64,000 bases of DNA. Source: Spirosoma endophyticum (GTDB taxonomy: Bacteria; Bacteroidota; Bacteroidia; Cytophagales; Spirosomataceae). The stretch's first letter is position 1, and each line of letters opens with the position of its first letter. Made by a program: the position numbers and the translations under genes. The stretch spans positions 868,001 through 932,000 of the forward strand of contig NZ_FOLQ01000002.1 of NCBI RefSeq assembly GCF_900112365.1, in the 5' to 3' direction. Shown one piece after another: positions 1-8,574 of the stretch. A model generated the notes under the pieces. That model had not been told where the DNA came from. It saw nothing but the letters and a program-made list of their open reading frames with translations, and did no database searches.

Positions 1-182
1 AAGGGGACTTCAGTAGCTTATGAACCCCCTGTTTATTAAAACTTGCCAGGCACTTCTTGTCAGCAGGCAACTACAACGCCTACAAACGGGTAGGCCCGGC
101 ATAAAACTAAGCCTACTAAGAACACCTAAAATAGGCTATGAAAAGAGATTGTCGAGTATTATGGAGTAGCAATTAGAAACTT
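1..182. other. Leader stretch without a recognised gene
   Basis: No convincing gene is visible. The stretch is the upstream region of the small gene starting at 183 and may include the end of something outside the window. Confidence 0.4.
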
Positions 183-539
183 ATGGAGCCTGGCAATGAG
201 AATGAGCTATATCGTCAACTGGTCTCCCACTGGGAGCAGGTAGAAGGGCAAGCCGGTATGTTGACCTTCAACCAGTATAGAATGGCTTTCGTGGAACTTC
301 AGGCTCTCACCCACCATATCGATCGTACCAAGGCCATTGTTGAAGGGGTGATCCGTCAGGCTAGCCAGCTCGGCCGATCGCCAGAGTGGCTACTAGGTGA
401 ACTTCTCTTTGAAATCCAGGCCGAGCGCCTGGGTAACCGTCAGGAATGGTTACGGACAGAGTTAGCCAGTGAGCAGGCCAGTGATGATTCGTTAAACCTT
501 TATAATGAGCGGTTGAATCGATTTGACTCCCCTGCTTAA
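183..539 (+). CDS. Hypothetical protein, 118 aa
   Basis: I do not recognise this family. The protein is soluble, acidic and mostly helical in composition, rich in Glu, Gln and Leu, with no signal peptide or membrane segment. The ATG at 183 is the first in frame; an ATG at 161 meets a stop at once. There is no Shine-Dalgarno site, which is normal for Bacteroidota. It stands alone in a gene-poor region that looks like an old genomic island, so it could be an accessory gene. Codon use looks like real coding sequence, but nothing shows its function. Confidence 0.55.
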   Translation: MEPGNENELYRQLVSHWEQVEGQAGMLTFNQYRMAFVELQALTHHIDRTKAIVEGVIRQASQLGRSPEWLLGELLFEIQAERLGNRQEWLRTELASEQASDDSLNLYNERLNRFDSPA

Positions 540-991
540 GCCTCCCAGAAAAGGTTCCTATACACCCCTTTTTAAACTCATCCACAGTCAGTACTACAGC
601 CCTATGGATAAAAATTCATAAAAAGGAGAAATACCTGATTTAGCCTGATTAAATGTACTGACTCGATGTACTCCGCTTGCGACCCTATAAGAGGAAAAAG
701 CGGAAATTTAGATCTCTATTTCTTTCATTATTTTCTCCTAAATCCAGCTAAAATGGGGCTTTTGTAACTAATTTGTAGTCGCCATTTACCTGACATAATA
801 GCCAGCGTTCTCGCTAGAGATAGCCGCGTATGCTCACTCGAATGTTAACTGCTAACTGACTTATGCATAAGTAAATATAGAGTTTATCTAACGGGTCTCG
901 TTTCAAATGCGACCCGTTAGATAGTCCAGTATGATCGAGCATTCAAGTAAGATCGCCCTTTAAAGCACCTACTAAGCGGTGTATAGAGCGC
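540..991. other. Gene-free stretch with a 13-bp inverted repeat
   Basis: No gene is supported. At 885-897 and 911-923 there is a perfect 13-bp inverted repeat with a 13-nt loop. No T tract follows it, so it is not a standard terminator. It could be an RNA structure or an operator for the small helix-turn-helix gene on the minus strand, whose 3' end is at 992. Confidence 0.4.
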
Positions 992-1189
992 TCACCCTTT
1001 CCGGGGTCTGCCCCCACCCCAGGGCTTGCGGCCTGGCGGGCAAGCTTCCACATCAATGTAGCGAATCGGCTCCCCCACTGGTCCTTCCAGCAGAACGACC
1101 GACAGGGTACCTGCCTTGATCCGGTTATAGATGGCCTGTCGAGTCAGACCGCACAACTTGGCGTAGTGGTAGGGAGTAACGTAGCGCAT
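992..1189 (-). CDS. Small helix-turn-helix protein, 65 aa
   Basis: The N-terminal half (residues about 4-30) has the pattern of a MerR/excisionase-type winged helix: Tyr-Ala-Lys-Leu-Cys-Gly-Leu-Thr-Arg-Gln-Ala-Ile-Tyr-Asn-Arg-Ile-Lys, the usual 'sit on a site, then bind' helix pair. The C-terminal tail is Pro/Gly/Arg-rich. This size and fold are typical of excisionases and of small DNA-binding proteins of mobile elements, which fits the island-like surroundings. No integrase is adjacent, so a role in excision is only a guess; a small transcription regulator is equally possible. Confidence 0.55.
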   Translation of the reverse strand: MRYVTPYHYAKLCGLTRQAIYNRIKAGTLSVVLLEGPVGEPIRYIDVEACPPGRKPWGGGRPRKG

Positions 1190-1648
1190 ACCGATACGTA
1201 CGCTAGGAGCTACCGAACGGTTTTTGACTACCTCTTCCCTCCTGGATAGAAGTGCAAGATTAAAGAGACTGGTAAGCTGCGGTAGCTCAATGTATTGATG
1301 ATATTGATAGTATTGCCATCTAGGTGTTTATTACTTGCGGATATTCGATTAGGCTCCTGATCCAGCAACACGCAAAACGAGCCAGACAACCATCTTTCAA
1401 GCGAAGAATGGCTGTAACGAATACCTCTTTTTACATCAATTGCGATTTGATATATGATACCAATCAAATATGATGGATAGTGTTTTCTTAGATGAGCTTG
1501 CAGGTCAACAACAAAACAGTCCCGGCAAGATGCCGCGAGGTTGATAATAAAATGCGGCTTAACTGTTAGCAGAAGCTGCCTTTGTGTTTATTTTAATAAC
1601 ATGTTTCCCACTGGCTAGTTATCAGTAGTAGCCTTAAATAAAAGCAAT
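1190..1648. other. Gene-free stretch
   Basis: A 79-codon minus-strand ORF (1228-1467) lies here, but it has no recognisable family and poor coding character. Otherwise AT-rich, with nothing I can name. The right end is the upstream region of the small acidic protein at 1649. Confidence 0.35.
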
Positions 1649-1789
1649 ATGCCAGATTCAGAAGAAACTAAGACAACGACCACGGAAACGACGACCGTCA
1701 AGACTGATTCCCAGGAGAACAGCCAGGAACAACCGGGTGGTGAAGTGACGACCACCAAGACGGAGAAAAGTGGGGATGATCAATCGTAA
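1649..1789 (+). CDS. Small Thr/Glu-rich protein, 46 aa
   Basis: A 46-residue ORF starting at ATG 1649, with about one third Thr and many Glu, Lys and Asp. Thr runs alternate with charged residues, giving a fully hydrophilic and probably disordered protein. There is no signal peptide. A good rho-independent terminator follows within 20 nt, which supports it as a genuine transcription unit. Similar short Thr-rich ORFs are common, poorly studied products in Cytophagales genomes (general impression, not checked). No function can be given. Confidence 0.5.
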   Translation: MPDSEETKTTTTETTTVKTDSQENSQEQPGGEVTTTKTEKSGDDQS

Positions 1790-1805
1790 GCAATAATACA
1801 CCAGT

Positions 1806-1840
1806 AAGGCCCGATTAGACAAGATAACCGGGCCTTATCT
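1806..1840 (+). terminator. Rho-independent terminator
   Basis: An 8-bp perfect stem (1806-1813 with 1829-1836, GC-rich core) and a 15-nt loop sit just after the 46-aa ORF. The T tract is weak. Confidence 0.6.
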
Positions 1841-2039
1841 CTGCTCTCAACGGGTAATCACCCTTAATTCAACCATGTCGCATGACCTTTGATTCAATAA
1901 AATTAGAAGCTTAAATGCCTGTAATATTGATTTAGGTTCATGAAAATAAACCATAGAATATAGGCAAGGGGTATTTCTAGCTAATTAAGGCCTGTTTTAC
2001 TCACTACATCAATAGTACATCAAAGTATCTTAACCTACC

Positions 2040-2183
2040 TTATAGTTTACGAACCTTTTCACTTAGTAAAACAAGTCGTTTATTAAGTTCGATAATGCGG
2101 TTGGTCGTCGTTATATTCTTGCGAAAAGCCTGCGCTATGAATTCTTCTCTATCTCGAATCATTTGCTGTACGTAGCTTTCCAT
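2040..2183 (-). CDS. Small helical protein, 47 aa
   Basis: A 47-codon ORF on the minus strand, ATG at 2183, stop at 2040-2042. The sequence is strongly amphipathic, with regularly spaced Ile/Leu among Arg, Lys, Glu and Asn, as expected for one long helix or short coiled coil. There is no signal peptide. I do not recognise the family. Coding potential is suggested by the regular heptad-like spacing only. Confidence 0.4.
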   Translation of the reverse strand: MESYVQQMIRDREEFIAQAFRKNITTTNRIIELNKRLVLLSEKVRKL

Positions 2184-2389
2184 AATCGTAAGTGAGCAGT
2201 TTCATCGGTGTGAAAAATATACTTACGAAAAGCAATGTAGGGTGGATTTATAACGATTGAAAAACAAAAAAGCCCCGCCACAAAAGTAGCCAGGCTTTCT
2301 GATTGTATCTACACCCTAGTAAGCCGTAGCTTGCCTAGTATCTAAACATACGTCACGGCATTTATTAAGTACTACTAGTTAATCTCCTT

Positions 2390-2578
2390 TTAATCCCCCT
2401 CCCGTTCTTCCAACTCCCTCACCAGCGCAGGCTTCTCAAACTCTTTCCACTGATCTTCTTTAGCCACATAAACATAGACTAACAGCGCATTCTTCCCCGG
2501 TATGCTGGGATCGTCAATTTCCTTTGCATGGGTGATATTGGCTACGTAGTACAATGTACACAGAATTGGATCGCTGTA
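2390..2578 (-). pseudogene. C-terminal gene fragment, unknown protein
   Basis: A 62-codon open frame ends at a TAA (2390-2392) and has no start codon; an in-frame TAG lies just upstream. The translation looks like genuine protein, with a hydrophobic strand followed by a charged helix ending in Glu/Arg repeats. A 13-bp inverted repeat (near 2541-2553 and 2576-2588) sits at its broken end, so an insertion or rearrangement may have cut the gene. The original protein is not recognised. Confidence 0.4.
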
Positions 2579-3366
2579 CTACGTAGCTACTATTACCCAA
2601 AGTGCATAGACTCATCTACAGGAATGTCCGTCCGGGTGTAACTGGTTAGTGGACTGACAGCCATGCCCATCTTAGTGTAGGAGGTACTTGCCCTTCATGG
2701 ATTATCATACCTAGTGACCGCAAATTGTCAATAATTTTGGTAGGAACAATAGTTTGAATTTTAGCCGTAAAGCCCTTAGTCGGGTCATTTTCTGTTTTCT
2801 TACGGGAGTTAATTACAAGGATGGTTAAGAGGAGTGTGGCTAGTTTTACTGAGGGAAACTGTGTATAAAATGACTTTATAATAAGAAATAATAAAAGTGT
2901 GAATTGATCAAGCAGTAATACAATTTCACTATTGAAACATCATAGATCTTTTGATAAATATCTTATACACAACAGTTTGTATATATGTACACGATAAATT
3001 TTTCATACATACATTTCACAATTGAAAATAACATGAGGAACATAGGCTATATAACTGACATCCAGGTGTCCGATTTGCAAAAAGCTGACCTTTTCGTTGT
3101 TTTATAATTTGCCTTTCAATTGTTTGTTTTAGGATGAGTCTGTAGTCTTGAGTTACGGGTATATGTTGCTTGCCAGTGCTATGGGTCAAGGACCAGGACT
3201 CTGTCCGCTTTCGCAGGCCGGGTACTTAACGGCTCATCGGTATTCGACTCGGCGGGTGTCGGTATTGGTTTGTATTGGCGTCTTTTACACCTGTATGTTT
3301 TACGTTTATAGGTAGGTGTTTTGTCGCCTTATGAAAAACGCTCCAAATCAGAGAGGCATTAGGAAG
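2579..3366. other. Gene-free, AT-rich stretch
   Basis: No supported gene. The part from about 2810 to 3060 is very AT-rich. A 50-codon plus-strand ORF with one hydrophobic segment lies at 3163-3315 but has no other support. Confidence 0.35.
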
Positions 3367-3450
3367 CTAACCGATCTTAATCAATATCCAGAGGAGTGCT
3401 GCGATGGCGAAACAAAGGATCAATCTGATGACGACAATAAACCGTTTCAT
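3367..3450 (-). CDS. Putative single-span membrane microprotein, 27 aa
   Basis: A 27-codon ORF (ATG at 3450, TAG at 3367-3369) encodes a basic N-terminus (Met-Lys-Arg) followed by about 20 almost uninterrupted hydrophobic residues and a short Lys-Ile-Gly tail. This is the textbook make-up of a one-helix membrane microprotein, as in type I toxins or small regulators of membrane complexes. Such composition can arise by chance in one short ORF, so confidence is limited. Confidence 0.3.
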   Translation of the reverse strand: MKRFIVVIRLILCFAIAALLWILIKIG

Positions 3451-3899
3451 GAATGTAGAAGGTTGAACAGAAGCTGATGCTAGTACCTACCCTAAACCTT
3501 ATGAACGAGATATACGGGTAGTTAGCATTTAGCGGTAAGAATAATTATACAGTTACCTGACCAATCCACTCTCTATAGGCTTATGGTAAGTCGCTGCGTA
3601 GAATTACGGCCGGAATAGCTTTTCGGGCAAACTAGCGCACTCATGAATGAGCCTGAATTTCCCCTGGAGCAGACGAATCACTCAATACGGGATGATAAAA
3701 TGATTGGCCGCCCACCTGCTCTTCATTAGGGGATTTTGTTTGGTCAACCCTTCTATTTTTACTTAGTACGTGAGCGTTTCACTGGGGTTCATCGTAGAAA
3801 GCGAGGAATAGGGATAGCATTATTCTTGTTGTTTTCTTGTTATGCGCTTATATAGGTCGTCAGCGACTTTTGACTATGAATAAGCCAGCGTACACCTAA
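3451..3899. other. Gene-free stretch
   Basis: I see no gene, strong hairpin or repeat here. Confidence 0.35.
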
Positions 3900-4067
3900 A
3901 CACCCGACACCTCCCACCATACTTACTGGATTGTAAACCAGAATCAGCACGACCGCTCGACTACCTTTGTACCCAGCGATAAAGACCTACATCGGGAACT
4001 CAAGCAACAAGTCCGAAAACTCAGTCAGTCGATGAGTTCCTGCAAGGACCGGCGAAAAAAGGAGTAA
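3900..4067 (+). pseudogene. Coding-like fragment without start codon
   Basis: A 55-codon open frame between a TAA at 3897 and a TAA at 4065. The translation begins with a His/Thr-rich stretch and ends in a Lys/Arg/Gln-rich helix, and looks like real protein sequence, but it lacks a usable start before residue 40. It ends 31 nt before the next gene (4099). It may be the remains of an upstream partner whose start was lost. Family unknown. Confidence 0.25.
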
Positions 4068-4098
4068 GTTTTTACGGGATAGTAAATGAGGCAGTAAC

Positions 4099-4419
4099 TT
4101 GAAACTAGATGAAAAAAGAATCTTTATGAACCAAAAGCTAGTTGATCAGCTCCGGCTCGAACTACAGGCATTTTCACGGCTTGATGCTTCGACTAAGTTG
4201 AAACGTATTACTGATGCCTACAACCGTATCTTAGGCATTGTTCAGGCCATGATGCTAAGTAATGACAACCCAGATACGCACGCCAGGGCCTGGAGTTTGT
4301 TGAATGATGACGCCTACAAGGACCTGGCCGAGATTCAAGAAGGGAGAACCCAGGCTTTGACCGACCTGAAATATAAACTCAGTCAGATAGGTGAGCTGCT
4401 CTTGCTGCCTAAAGCTTGA
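4099..4419 (+). CDS. Hypothetical helical protein, 106 aa
   Basis: The protein is all-helical by composition, without Cys, signal peptide or membrane segment. The first possible start is TTG at 4099; the ATG at 4126 (residue 10 of the long form) is an equally likely start and would give 97 aa. I do not recognise a domain. It lies in the gene-poor island-like region with no co-oriented partner except the start-less fragment just upstream. Confidence 0.5.
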   Translation: MKLDEKRIFMNQKLVDQLRLELQAFSRLDASTKLKRITDAYNRILGIVQAMMLSNDNPDTHARAWSLLNDDAYKDLAEIQEGRTQALTDLKYKLSQIGELLLLPKA

Positions 4420-5010
4420 TCAAGCCTTACTGTGTTAGGGATATAGAAAAAAATCAATCGCTACAATCTGTTATCGACTGCGCGGTATTGGTCTCTTTTG
4501 AATGACTGCAACTTTGCTTAATAAGACGCCTGCTAGTATATCAGTTAGAGTACGGTTGATCATCTTTAGCAGAGAATTGATTTCGCTTGTGCCCAGCTTT
4601 TAACCACTCAATCACCTCCTGTTGATTCCCGACCCGAATCAAATCGGGTCGGGGAAACTAGCGTTCTGGTAACATAAAATTCTGGTAAGTAGTGTGTGAC
4701 ACGAACTTAGCAACGGAGCTAGTGCCTTGAATAGCCTTTCTAATTGTCAATTGGGGAAGAAATACTTCATAAGGCGTAAATTGGTCTTTACCTTACTTCT
4801 AGACGGAGGTCAAAATTATCCATAAACTAGGTTGGTCCATAAACCTCTGTCGTTTACGACCAATTTTCGATCCTTCACGACTTTATAAAGTGGTCAGACA
4901 GTCAAGTAGCTAGCTTTGTATCAGCGTCAAGCGCGTTTGCTTCTGCAAAGGTGCTGACCAACTGATTAAGCTGGTCTGTCCATGCTTTTCAGATTATACA
5001 ACTTCCTTCC
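4420..5010. other. Gene-free stretch with hairpin and coding relic
   Basis: At 4541-4657 the minus strand has a 38-codon open frame that looks like the C-terminal end of a protein but follows a stop and has no good start. A 10-bp perfect inverted repeat (4628-4637 with 4644-4653) overlaps its upstream end. No complete gene is visible. Confidence 0.35.
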
Positions 5011-5045
5011 TTTTTTTAGCCTGGACCTCAGGGTCCAGGCCTTTT
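5011..5045 (+). terminator. Hairpin, possible terminator
   Basis: A perfect 9-bp GC-rich stem (5019-5027 with 5032-5040) and a 4-nt loop, followed by CTTTTAT and preceded by a run of seven T. It could terminate transcription from the left. It lies 57 nt upstream of the next gene. Confidence 0.6.
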
Positions 5046-5101
5046 ATAAGAATAGACGTACAGGTAGCTCTGATAACTCTCGTTGTTAAATTAAAGCCGT
5101 T

Positions 5102-5293
5102 ATGAACACTGACTTATCTTTTCAAACCATGCTGGAGCAGTATGTTTTTACGATTGCCGATAGCTTCATCGAACAGATTTCCTCCGATGAGCAGCAACGT
5201 TTAATGAATCTGATCAGAGACATTGGAAAGCACAACAACCTCCAGAAACCAAATGAAATTTCCTACTGGAAAGGGCAGAATCAGGATTGGTAA
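5102..5293 (+). CDS. Hypothetical protein, 63 aa
   Basis: Small acidic ORF starting at ATG 5102. The first half is a helix with hydrophobic positions at regular spacing, the second half is Asn/Gln/Trp-rich and hydrophilic. No signal peptide, membrane segment or known motif. A terminator-like hairpin just upstream separates it from the left. No function can be assigned. Confidence 0.45.
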   Translation: MNTDLSFQTMLEQYVFTIADSFIEQISSDEQQRLMNLIRDIGKHNNLQKPNEISYWKGQNQDW

Positions 5294-6114
5294 ATTGGCT
5301 GATAGCGCTTAGTCTGTTGTCTTTACAGTCATTGAATCTCTTCGAAAACATTAGGCAGCTTCTTAAAGTAACCATTAAGCACTTGCGGAAAACCAAGCGT
5401 AGAAAATGGGACATAACTGAAGTTGAGTTGAAGAGGTGAGTGTCTAGTTAAAGCATGAAATGATTTGATAAATCGAAGCAATAAGTCATTACAGATTAGT
5501 GTGTTCTCCAGCAGTAGCGTAATAAAGTGTGGGGGAGAATGTCTATATAATTTATAACAAATGCTATCAAATAAGCTACATAGATAATGATAATGTTACT
5601 AAAAATATTATTATTTTTAACTAATACAATCAATGAAATTATAAATTAGGTAAAATGTATACATAGAATGCTTTAATGTTCAGTTGTATTTAGTAGATGT
5701 CGGGAGATTGATTAGTTCCCGGTCTCCATACCTACTAGTCTTGCTACACCATATTCAGGCTATCGAACTGCTGACTTACATTCTCCAATAAAGAAAAAGC
5801 TCCGGCTTATTGCCCCGGAGCGGTGAGTACTTTTGTACTATATACTTCACTAATTAAACTGTCGAACATGGCTGAACGGCTTGACTAAGAACGTTATCTC
5901 GTCTGAGCTAGCTGCGTTTCAATCCGTGTTATTTACTTTGATTGTCAGCACCACTCAATAGGATTCAGCTGATTGATCGGCAATACCTTCACAAGTACAT
6001 TTCTGAACCTATCAGGGGGTAAAATAAGAAATAGGTAGTCTAAAATCGGGGTGTTTTTTGTTGCTTAAGTCACTGAAAAGCCGTACCTTAAAGGGAAAAA
6101 CAACGACTAATAAC
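5294..6114. other. Gene-free, AT-rich stretch
   Basis: No supported gene over 820 bases. The part 5530-5690 is extremely AT-rich. A minus-strand terminator-like hairpin lies at 5792-5821 without an obvious gene to its right. Confidence 0.4.
5792..5821 (-). terminator. Orphan minus-strand terminator
   Basis: A 7-bp GC stem (5799-5805 with 5815-5821) followed on the minus strand by a T-rich run. No gene is recognised to its right within 290 nt, so it may end an unrecognised small RNA or be a relic. Confidence 0.5.
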
Positions 6115-6318
6115 ATGCCACTTCGTCCAGATTACAACCTGGTGAAAATTAACCATTGGCGGCTCCTTTTTCGCAACCATTGGTCCAATCATTTTAACGA
6201 AAACTTTATCCTTATGCTGGGTAGTAGCTGGCAGGGCTATAATCAGAAAGTGTATCAGGTGGGCCTTTTTAACTTCAGTTTGTGTCTGCTGATCGATCCC
6301 AGTTGGCAAAAAAGATGA
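6115..6318 (+). CDS. Hypothetical protein, 67 aa
   Basis: Chosen start is the ATG at 6115; an upstream in-frame TTG at 6058 would add 19 residues of poorer coding character. The protein is rich in Asn, Trp, His and aromatic residues, with no signal peptide or clear membrane helix. The family is not recognised. The minus strand is also open over much of this stretch, so the coding strand is not certain; the plus-strand translation looks more protein-like. Confidence 0.4.
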   Translation: MPLRPDYNLVKINHWRLLFRNHWSNHFNENFILMLGSSWQGYNQKVYQVGLFNFSLCLLIDPSWQKR

Positions 6319-6467
6319 CTCGTTTTGCCTGGAGCTAGTTCATTAAAATTAACAGTTTTCCAGTTGTGACCCGTTGCCTTACTTAAATACTCTTTTTTAG
6401 CTTTTATTTTTTATAATCTGTTTATCTTATGCTAGTGCAATCATGCCTAACAACTCAACGTAAGACT

Positions 6468-6878
6468 ATGAAAAAGATCGTATTAATGGGAGCTATGCTA
6501 CTGGGTGTAGCGGCTTTCAGTGCTCAGGCTCAGACAACTCCTACCAGCACAGGTAGTGGGACTGGTAATGCCACCAACGGTTCAGCTTCGCAAAATGGCA
6601 CTACTAGTGGTACCAGTGGGTCGACAATGGACCAAACGCCAACAACAGGCTCCGGCTCGACGGGAAATGGCCGCATGAAGCGGAGTAAATCGAACAAGTC
6701 CTCTGACATGAACTCGGGGACAGGTTCTACTGGCTCTTCCAGCGACATGAACAGCAGCCAGGGAACGGGCACGATGTCCACCAAGGATGGGTCAGGAAAC
6801 GGCGGTAAAATGAAACGTAATCGTGGCAATCAGGGCAGCGGTTCCTCATCACCTACCAGCACTACTTCACCCCAGTAG
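6468..6878 (+). CDS. Secreted Ser/Thr/Gly/Asn-rich low-complexity protein
   Basis: A 136-residue protein. Residues 1-22 form a classical signal peptide (Lys-Lys, hydrophobic core, Ala-Gln-Ala). The rest is nearly all Ser, Thr, Gly, Asn, Gln and Asp, with two short basic Met-Lys-Arg patches around residues 65-75 and 115-125 and repeated Thr-Gly-Ser units. The ATG at 6468 is preferred over one at 6429 because it directly precedes the signal peptide. Such disordered secreted proteins are common in Bacteroidota, with no known function. A strong terminator follows at 6957-6990. Confidence 0.7.
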   Translation: MKKIVLMGAMLLGVAAFSAQAQTTPTSTGSGTGNATNGSASQNGTTSGTSGSTMDQTPTTGSGSTGNGRMKRSKSNKSSDMNSGTGSTGSSSDMNSSQGTGTMSTKDGSGNGGKMKRNRGNQGSGSSSPTSTTSPQ

Positions 6879-6956
6879 CCATGACTCAGTTCAGGACTAG
6901 GGTTTATGCTTAACTAGTTTTGATATTTAAACATAGTTGTAATGAATGGATAGTTT

Positions 6957-6990
6957 AAAAAGTCAGCTCCTCGATGGAGCTGACTTTTTT
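6957..6990 (+). terminator. Rho-independent terminator
   Basis: A perfect 10-bp stem (6961-6970 with 6976-6985), a 5-nt loop and a T6 tract downstream. It ends the transcript of the low-complexity secreted protein. Confidence 0.85.
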
Positions 6991-7333
6991 TATAACCCAG
7001 TCCGCTATCAATTAGGCTCGTAGGATAATCAATATTTTGATAATCAGCATCGATTTGAAACCGATACTCTGATGAATCCGTCAACCAAGCTTCAATCTAT
7101 CTTTGTTGGGAAGTAATAACAAAAAAGCCCGGCATCTTTCGATAACCGAGCCTTTCCACCTGAGAGCTAACGCAAAAGTAGCGTATGGGGGTAATCATAT
7201 CTACCATTTGTTAATATTTTTTCCATTATGTTGCCTTACTAGGCTTATTTGTAAAATATATGGCAAACTAATTCTATTATTGTATCTATATTTCGAATGT
7301 AAATAAATTTATATAGTCATACTGTAGTTGATA
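6991..7333. other. Intergenic stretch upstream of a LytTR gene
   Basis: A weak minus-strand terminator-like hairpin lies near 7122-7157 (A6 run, then a GC stem). The rest is AT-rich and probably holds the promoter of the LytTR gene. A 67-codon ORF over 7103-7306 looks non-coding. Confidence 0.4.
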
Positions 7334-7663
7334 ATGGCTAAACTGCCAAAATTCCCTGGTAAACTCTCGCTCAAGCAGCAAGCCTCCATTGTTCGTATTA
7401 GCGGTTCAGGAAATTACTCGCTCATCTATTTGCAGGATGGCCAGTCCATTCTATTTTCCTATAGTATGAAGTGTTATGAAGATTTCTTACCAAACTTCAT
7501 CCGCACCCATAAACAGCATATGGTCAATCCGGCTTTTGTTACCTCCGTGCGTCAACTTGGGCCTAAGGAGGTTTACCTTGTCATGTTACCCCAAAAAGAC
7601 GTCATCCCTATTGCTCGGCGGAGGATCAACGAGGTTCTACGTGTGCTTATTAATAATAGATAA
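7334..7663 (+). CDS. Free-standing LytTR DNA-binding protein
   Basis: A 109-residue protein made almost only of a LytTR domain, the DNA-binding fold of AgrA/LytR/AlgR regulators. Seen: the Ile-Val-Arg-Ile-Ser-Gly-x-Gly-Asn-Tyr-Ser strand near residue 22, and the characteristic Phe-Ile-Arg-Thr-His-Lys-Gln-His-Met-Val-Asn-Pro stretch near residue 56, ending in Pro-Ile-Ala-Arg-Arg-Arg. There is no receiver domain, so it cannot be controlled by phosphorylation in the usual way. A TTG at 7328 is a possible alternative start. A paralogue of the same design is at 41776-42129. It stands alone; targets are unknown. Confidence 0.85.
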   Translation: MAKLPKFPGKLSLKQQASIVRISGSGNYSLIYLQDGQSILFSYSMKCYEDFLPNFIRTHKQHMVNPAFVTSVRQLGPKEVYLVMLPQKDVIPIARRRINEVLRVLINNR

Positions 7664-8241
7664 AGCACTGTCTCTGTCCGAGATTACCACAATCCACCAG
7701 TGCCCAAGCTATATCTGTACTCGCTTATTGTTCCGAAACCAGATCTAGCTACAGCCCGACCCAGCATTAATTCGTAAGGGATTCCTTTGACAATCACCCT
7801 GTAAAGTAGCCGGGCAAGGGAAAAAACAGCTCGGCACCGCTCGCAGACGGGTGGATAGTCTTATGATCCAATGGTTACTTTATTTCTGGTCTTTTAGCGC
7901 AACAGTTATTGTAAGGGGGATTGTAAAAAACTTTGCACCATGAAAGTTTATTTCTGGACAAAAAAAGCCTGACTGGCGTATGTTTTTGTCGCGACAGGAG
8001 TCCCGCTCTACTACTATATGGGTAGTATATGCAGGAGGGAAAACACGCCTATCCAAAACCAATAGTTACTGCCGAGTAGCTGAAATCAGCCCCTTAAATC
8101 GAGTCGCATACTCTTTTGCTATTTACTATGGGCCAGTATTAATTGAGGATCGGATTATCTCAGATTAAGATTCTAAGGCTATTTGTATACTACTGAAGTA
8201 CTCAACATACAAAATGTTGTGCCTATCGTTGTACCCAAAAA
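7664..8241. other. Gene-free stretch
   Basis: Two overlapping ORFs of about 60 codons on opposite strands (7880-8062 and 7980-8168) have no protein-like features. I see no other structure. Confidence 0.4.
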
Positions 8242-8307
8242 GAAAAAACCAGTTAGCGATTTTGCTGACTGGTTGATAATTAGGGTGTTCCCGATTGGAT
8301 TAATACC
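8242..8307 (-). repeat. Duplicate of tRNA-Arg 3' end and its terminator
   Basis: This 66-nt stretch matches 12685-12750 at 56 of 66 positions without gaps. The matched part covers the terminator hairpin of tRNA-Arg(UCU), the spacer, the 3' acceptor strand and the 3' strand of the T stem; identity ends in the T loop. Duplicated tRNA 3' ends are the standard trace of tyrosine-integrase insertion. The copy lies on the 3' side of the intact tRNA, as expected for the far att site of an element inserted in that gene. Confidence 0.65.
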
Positions 8308-8350
8308 TTTTGTGTTAAGGGATTGATTTATAAATACTTATAAAATTATA

Positions 8351-8550
8351 TATCTTTGGTTGACGGATTGGTTGACGGTTGACACAATAAGGCAAAGTAT
8401 TTACAGGTCGGTTGACAGTCCTGTTGATAGAGATTGTAACTTTACCATTCAATCGAGCGGCCGTTACTGGCTACTTGGTTTGGTCAGAGCCGGGCGGGTG
8501 GTTCCCTCGGCTCATTGGGTCGGGTGGGTGGTTCCCCGGCCCGTTTTTTT
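8351..8550 (+). ncRNA. Candidate small RNA with twin hairpins
   Basis: A sequence matching the Bacteroidota -7 consensus TAnnTTTG lies at 8351-8358. It is followed by about 190 nt with several copies of GGTTGAC and then two consecutive GC-rich hairpins with the same apical motif GGGTGGTTCCC (8487-8513 and 8517-8541). The second ends in a T7 tract like a terminator. No convincing protein is encoded. I cannot match it to 6S, SRP, tmRNA or RNase P RNA. The -33 box is weak: the nearest TTG is 25 nt from the -7 element. Confidence 0.45.
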
Positions 8551-8574
8551 GTAAGACTACAAGTTTTTGGGATA

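Noticed and set aside
885-923. 13-bp inverted repeat considered as a terminator
   Set aside because: No T tract on either side and no gene ending there in the right direction.
1228-1467. 79-codon minus-strand ORF
   Set aside because: No family, odd composition and no context; left as unsupported.
3163-3315. 50-codon plus-strand ORF with one hydrophobic segment
   Set aside because: No conservation evidence and unusual composition at the N-terminus; too weak to list as a gene.
7103-7306. 67-codon plus-strand ORF
   Set aside because: Starts in a terminator-like hairpin region and is AT-driven.
8360-8554. 64-codon plus-strand ORF
   Set aside because: Its C-terminal part is translated from two hairpins and a terminator; composition is Arg/Trp/Val noise. 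A small RNA fits better.
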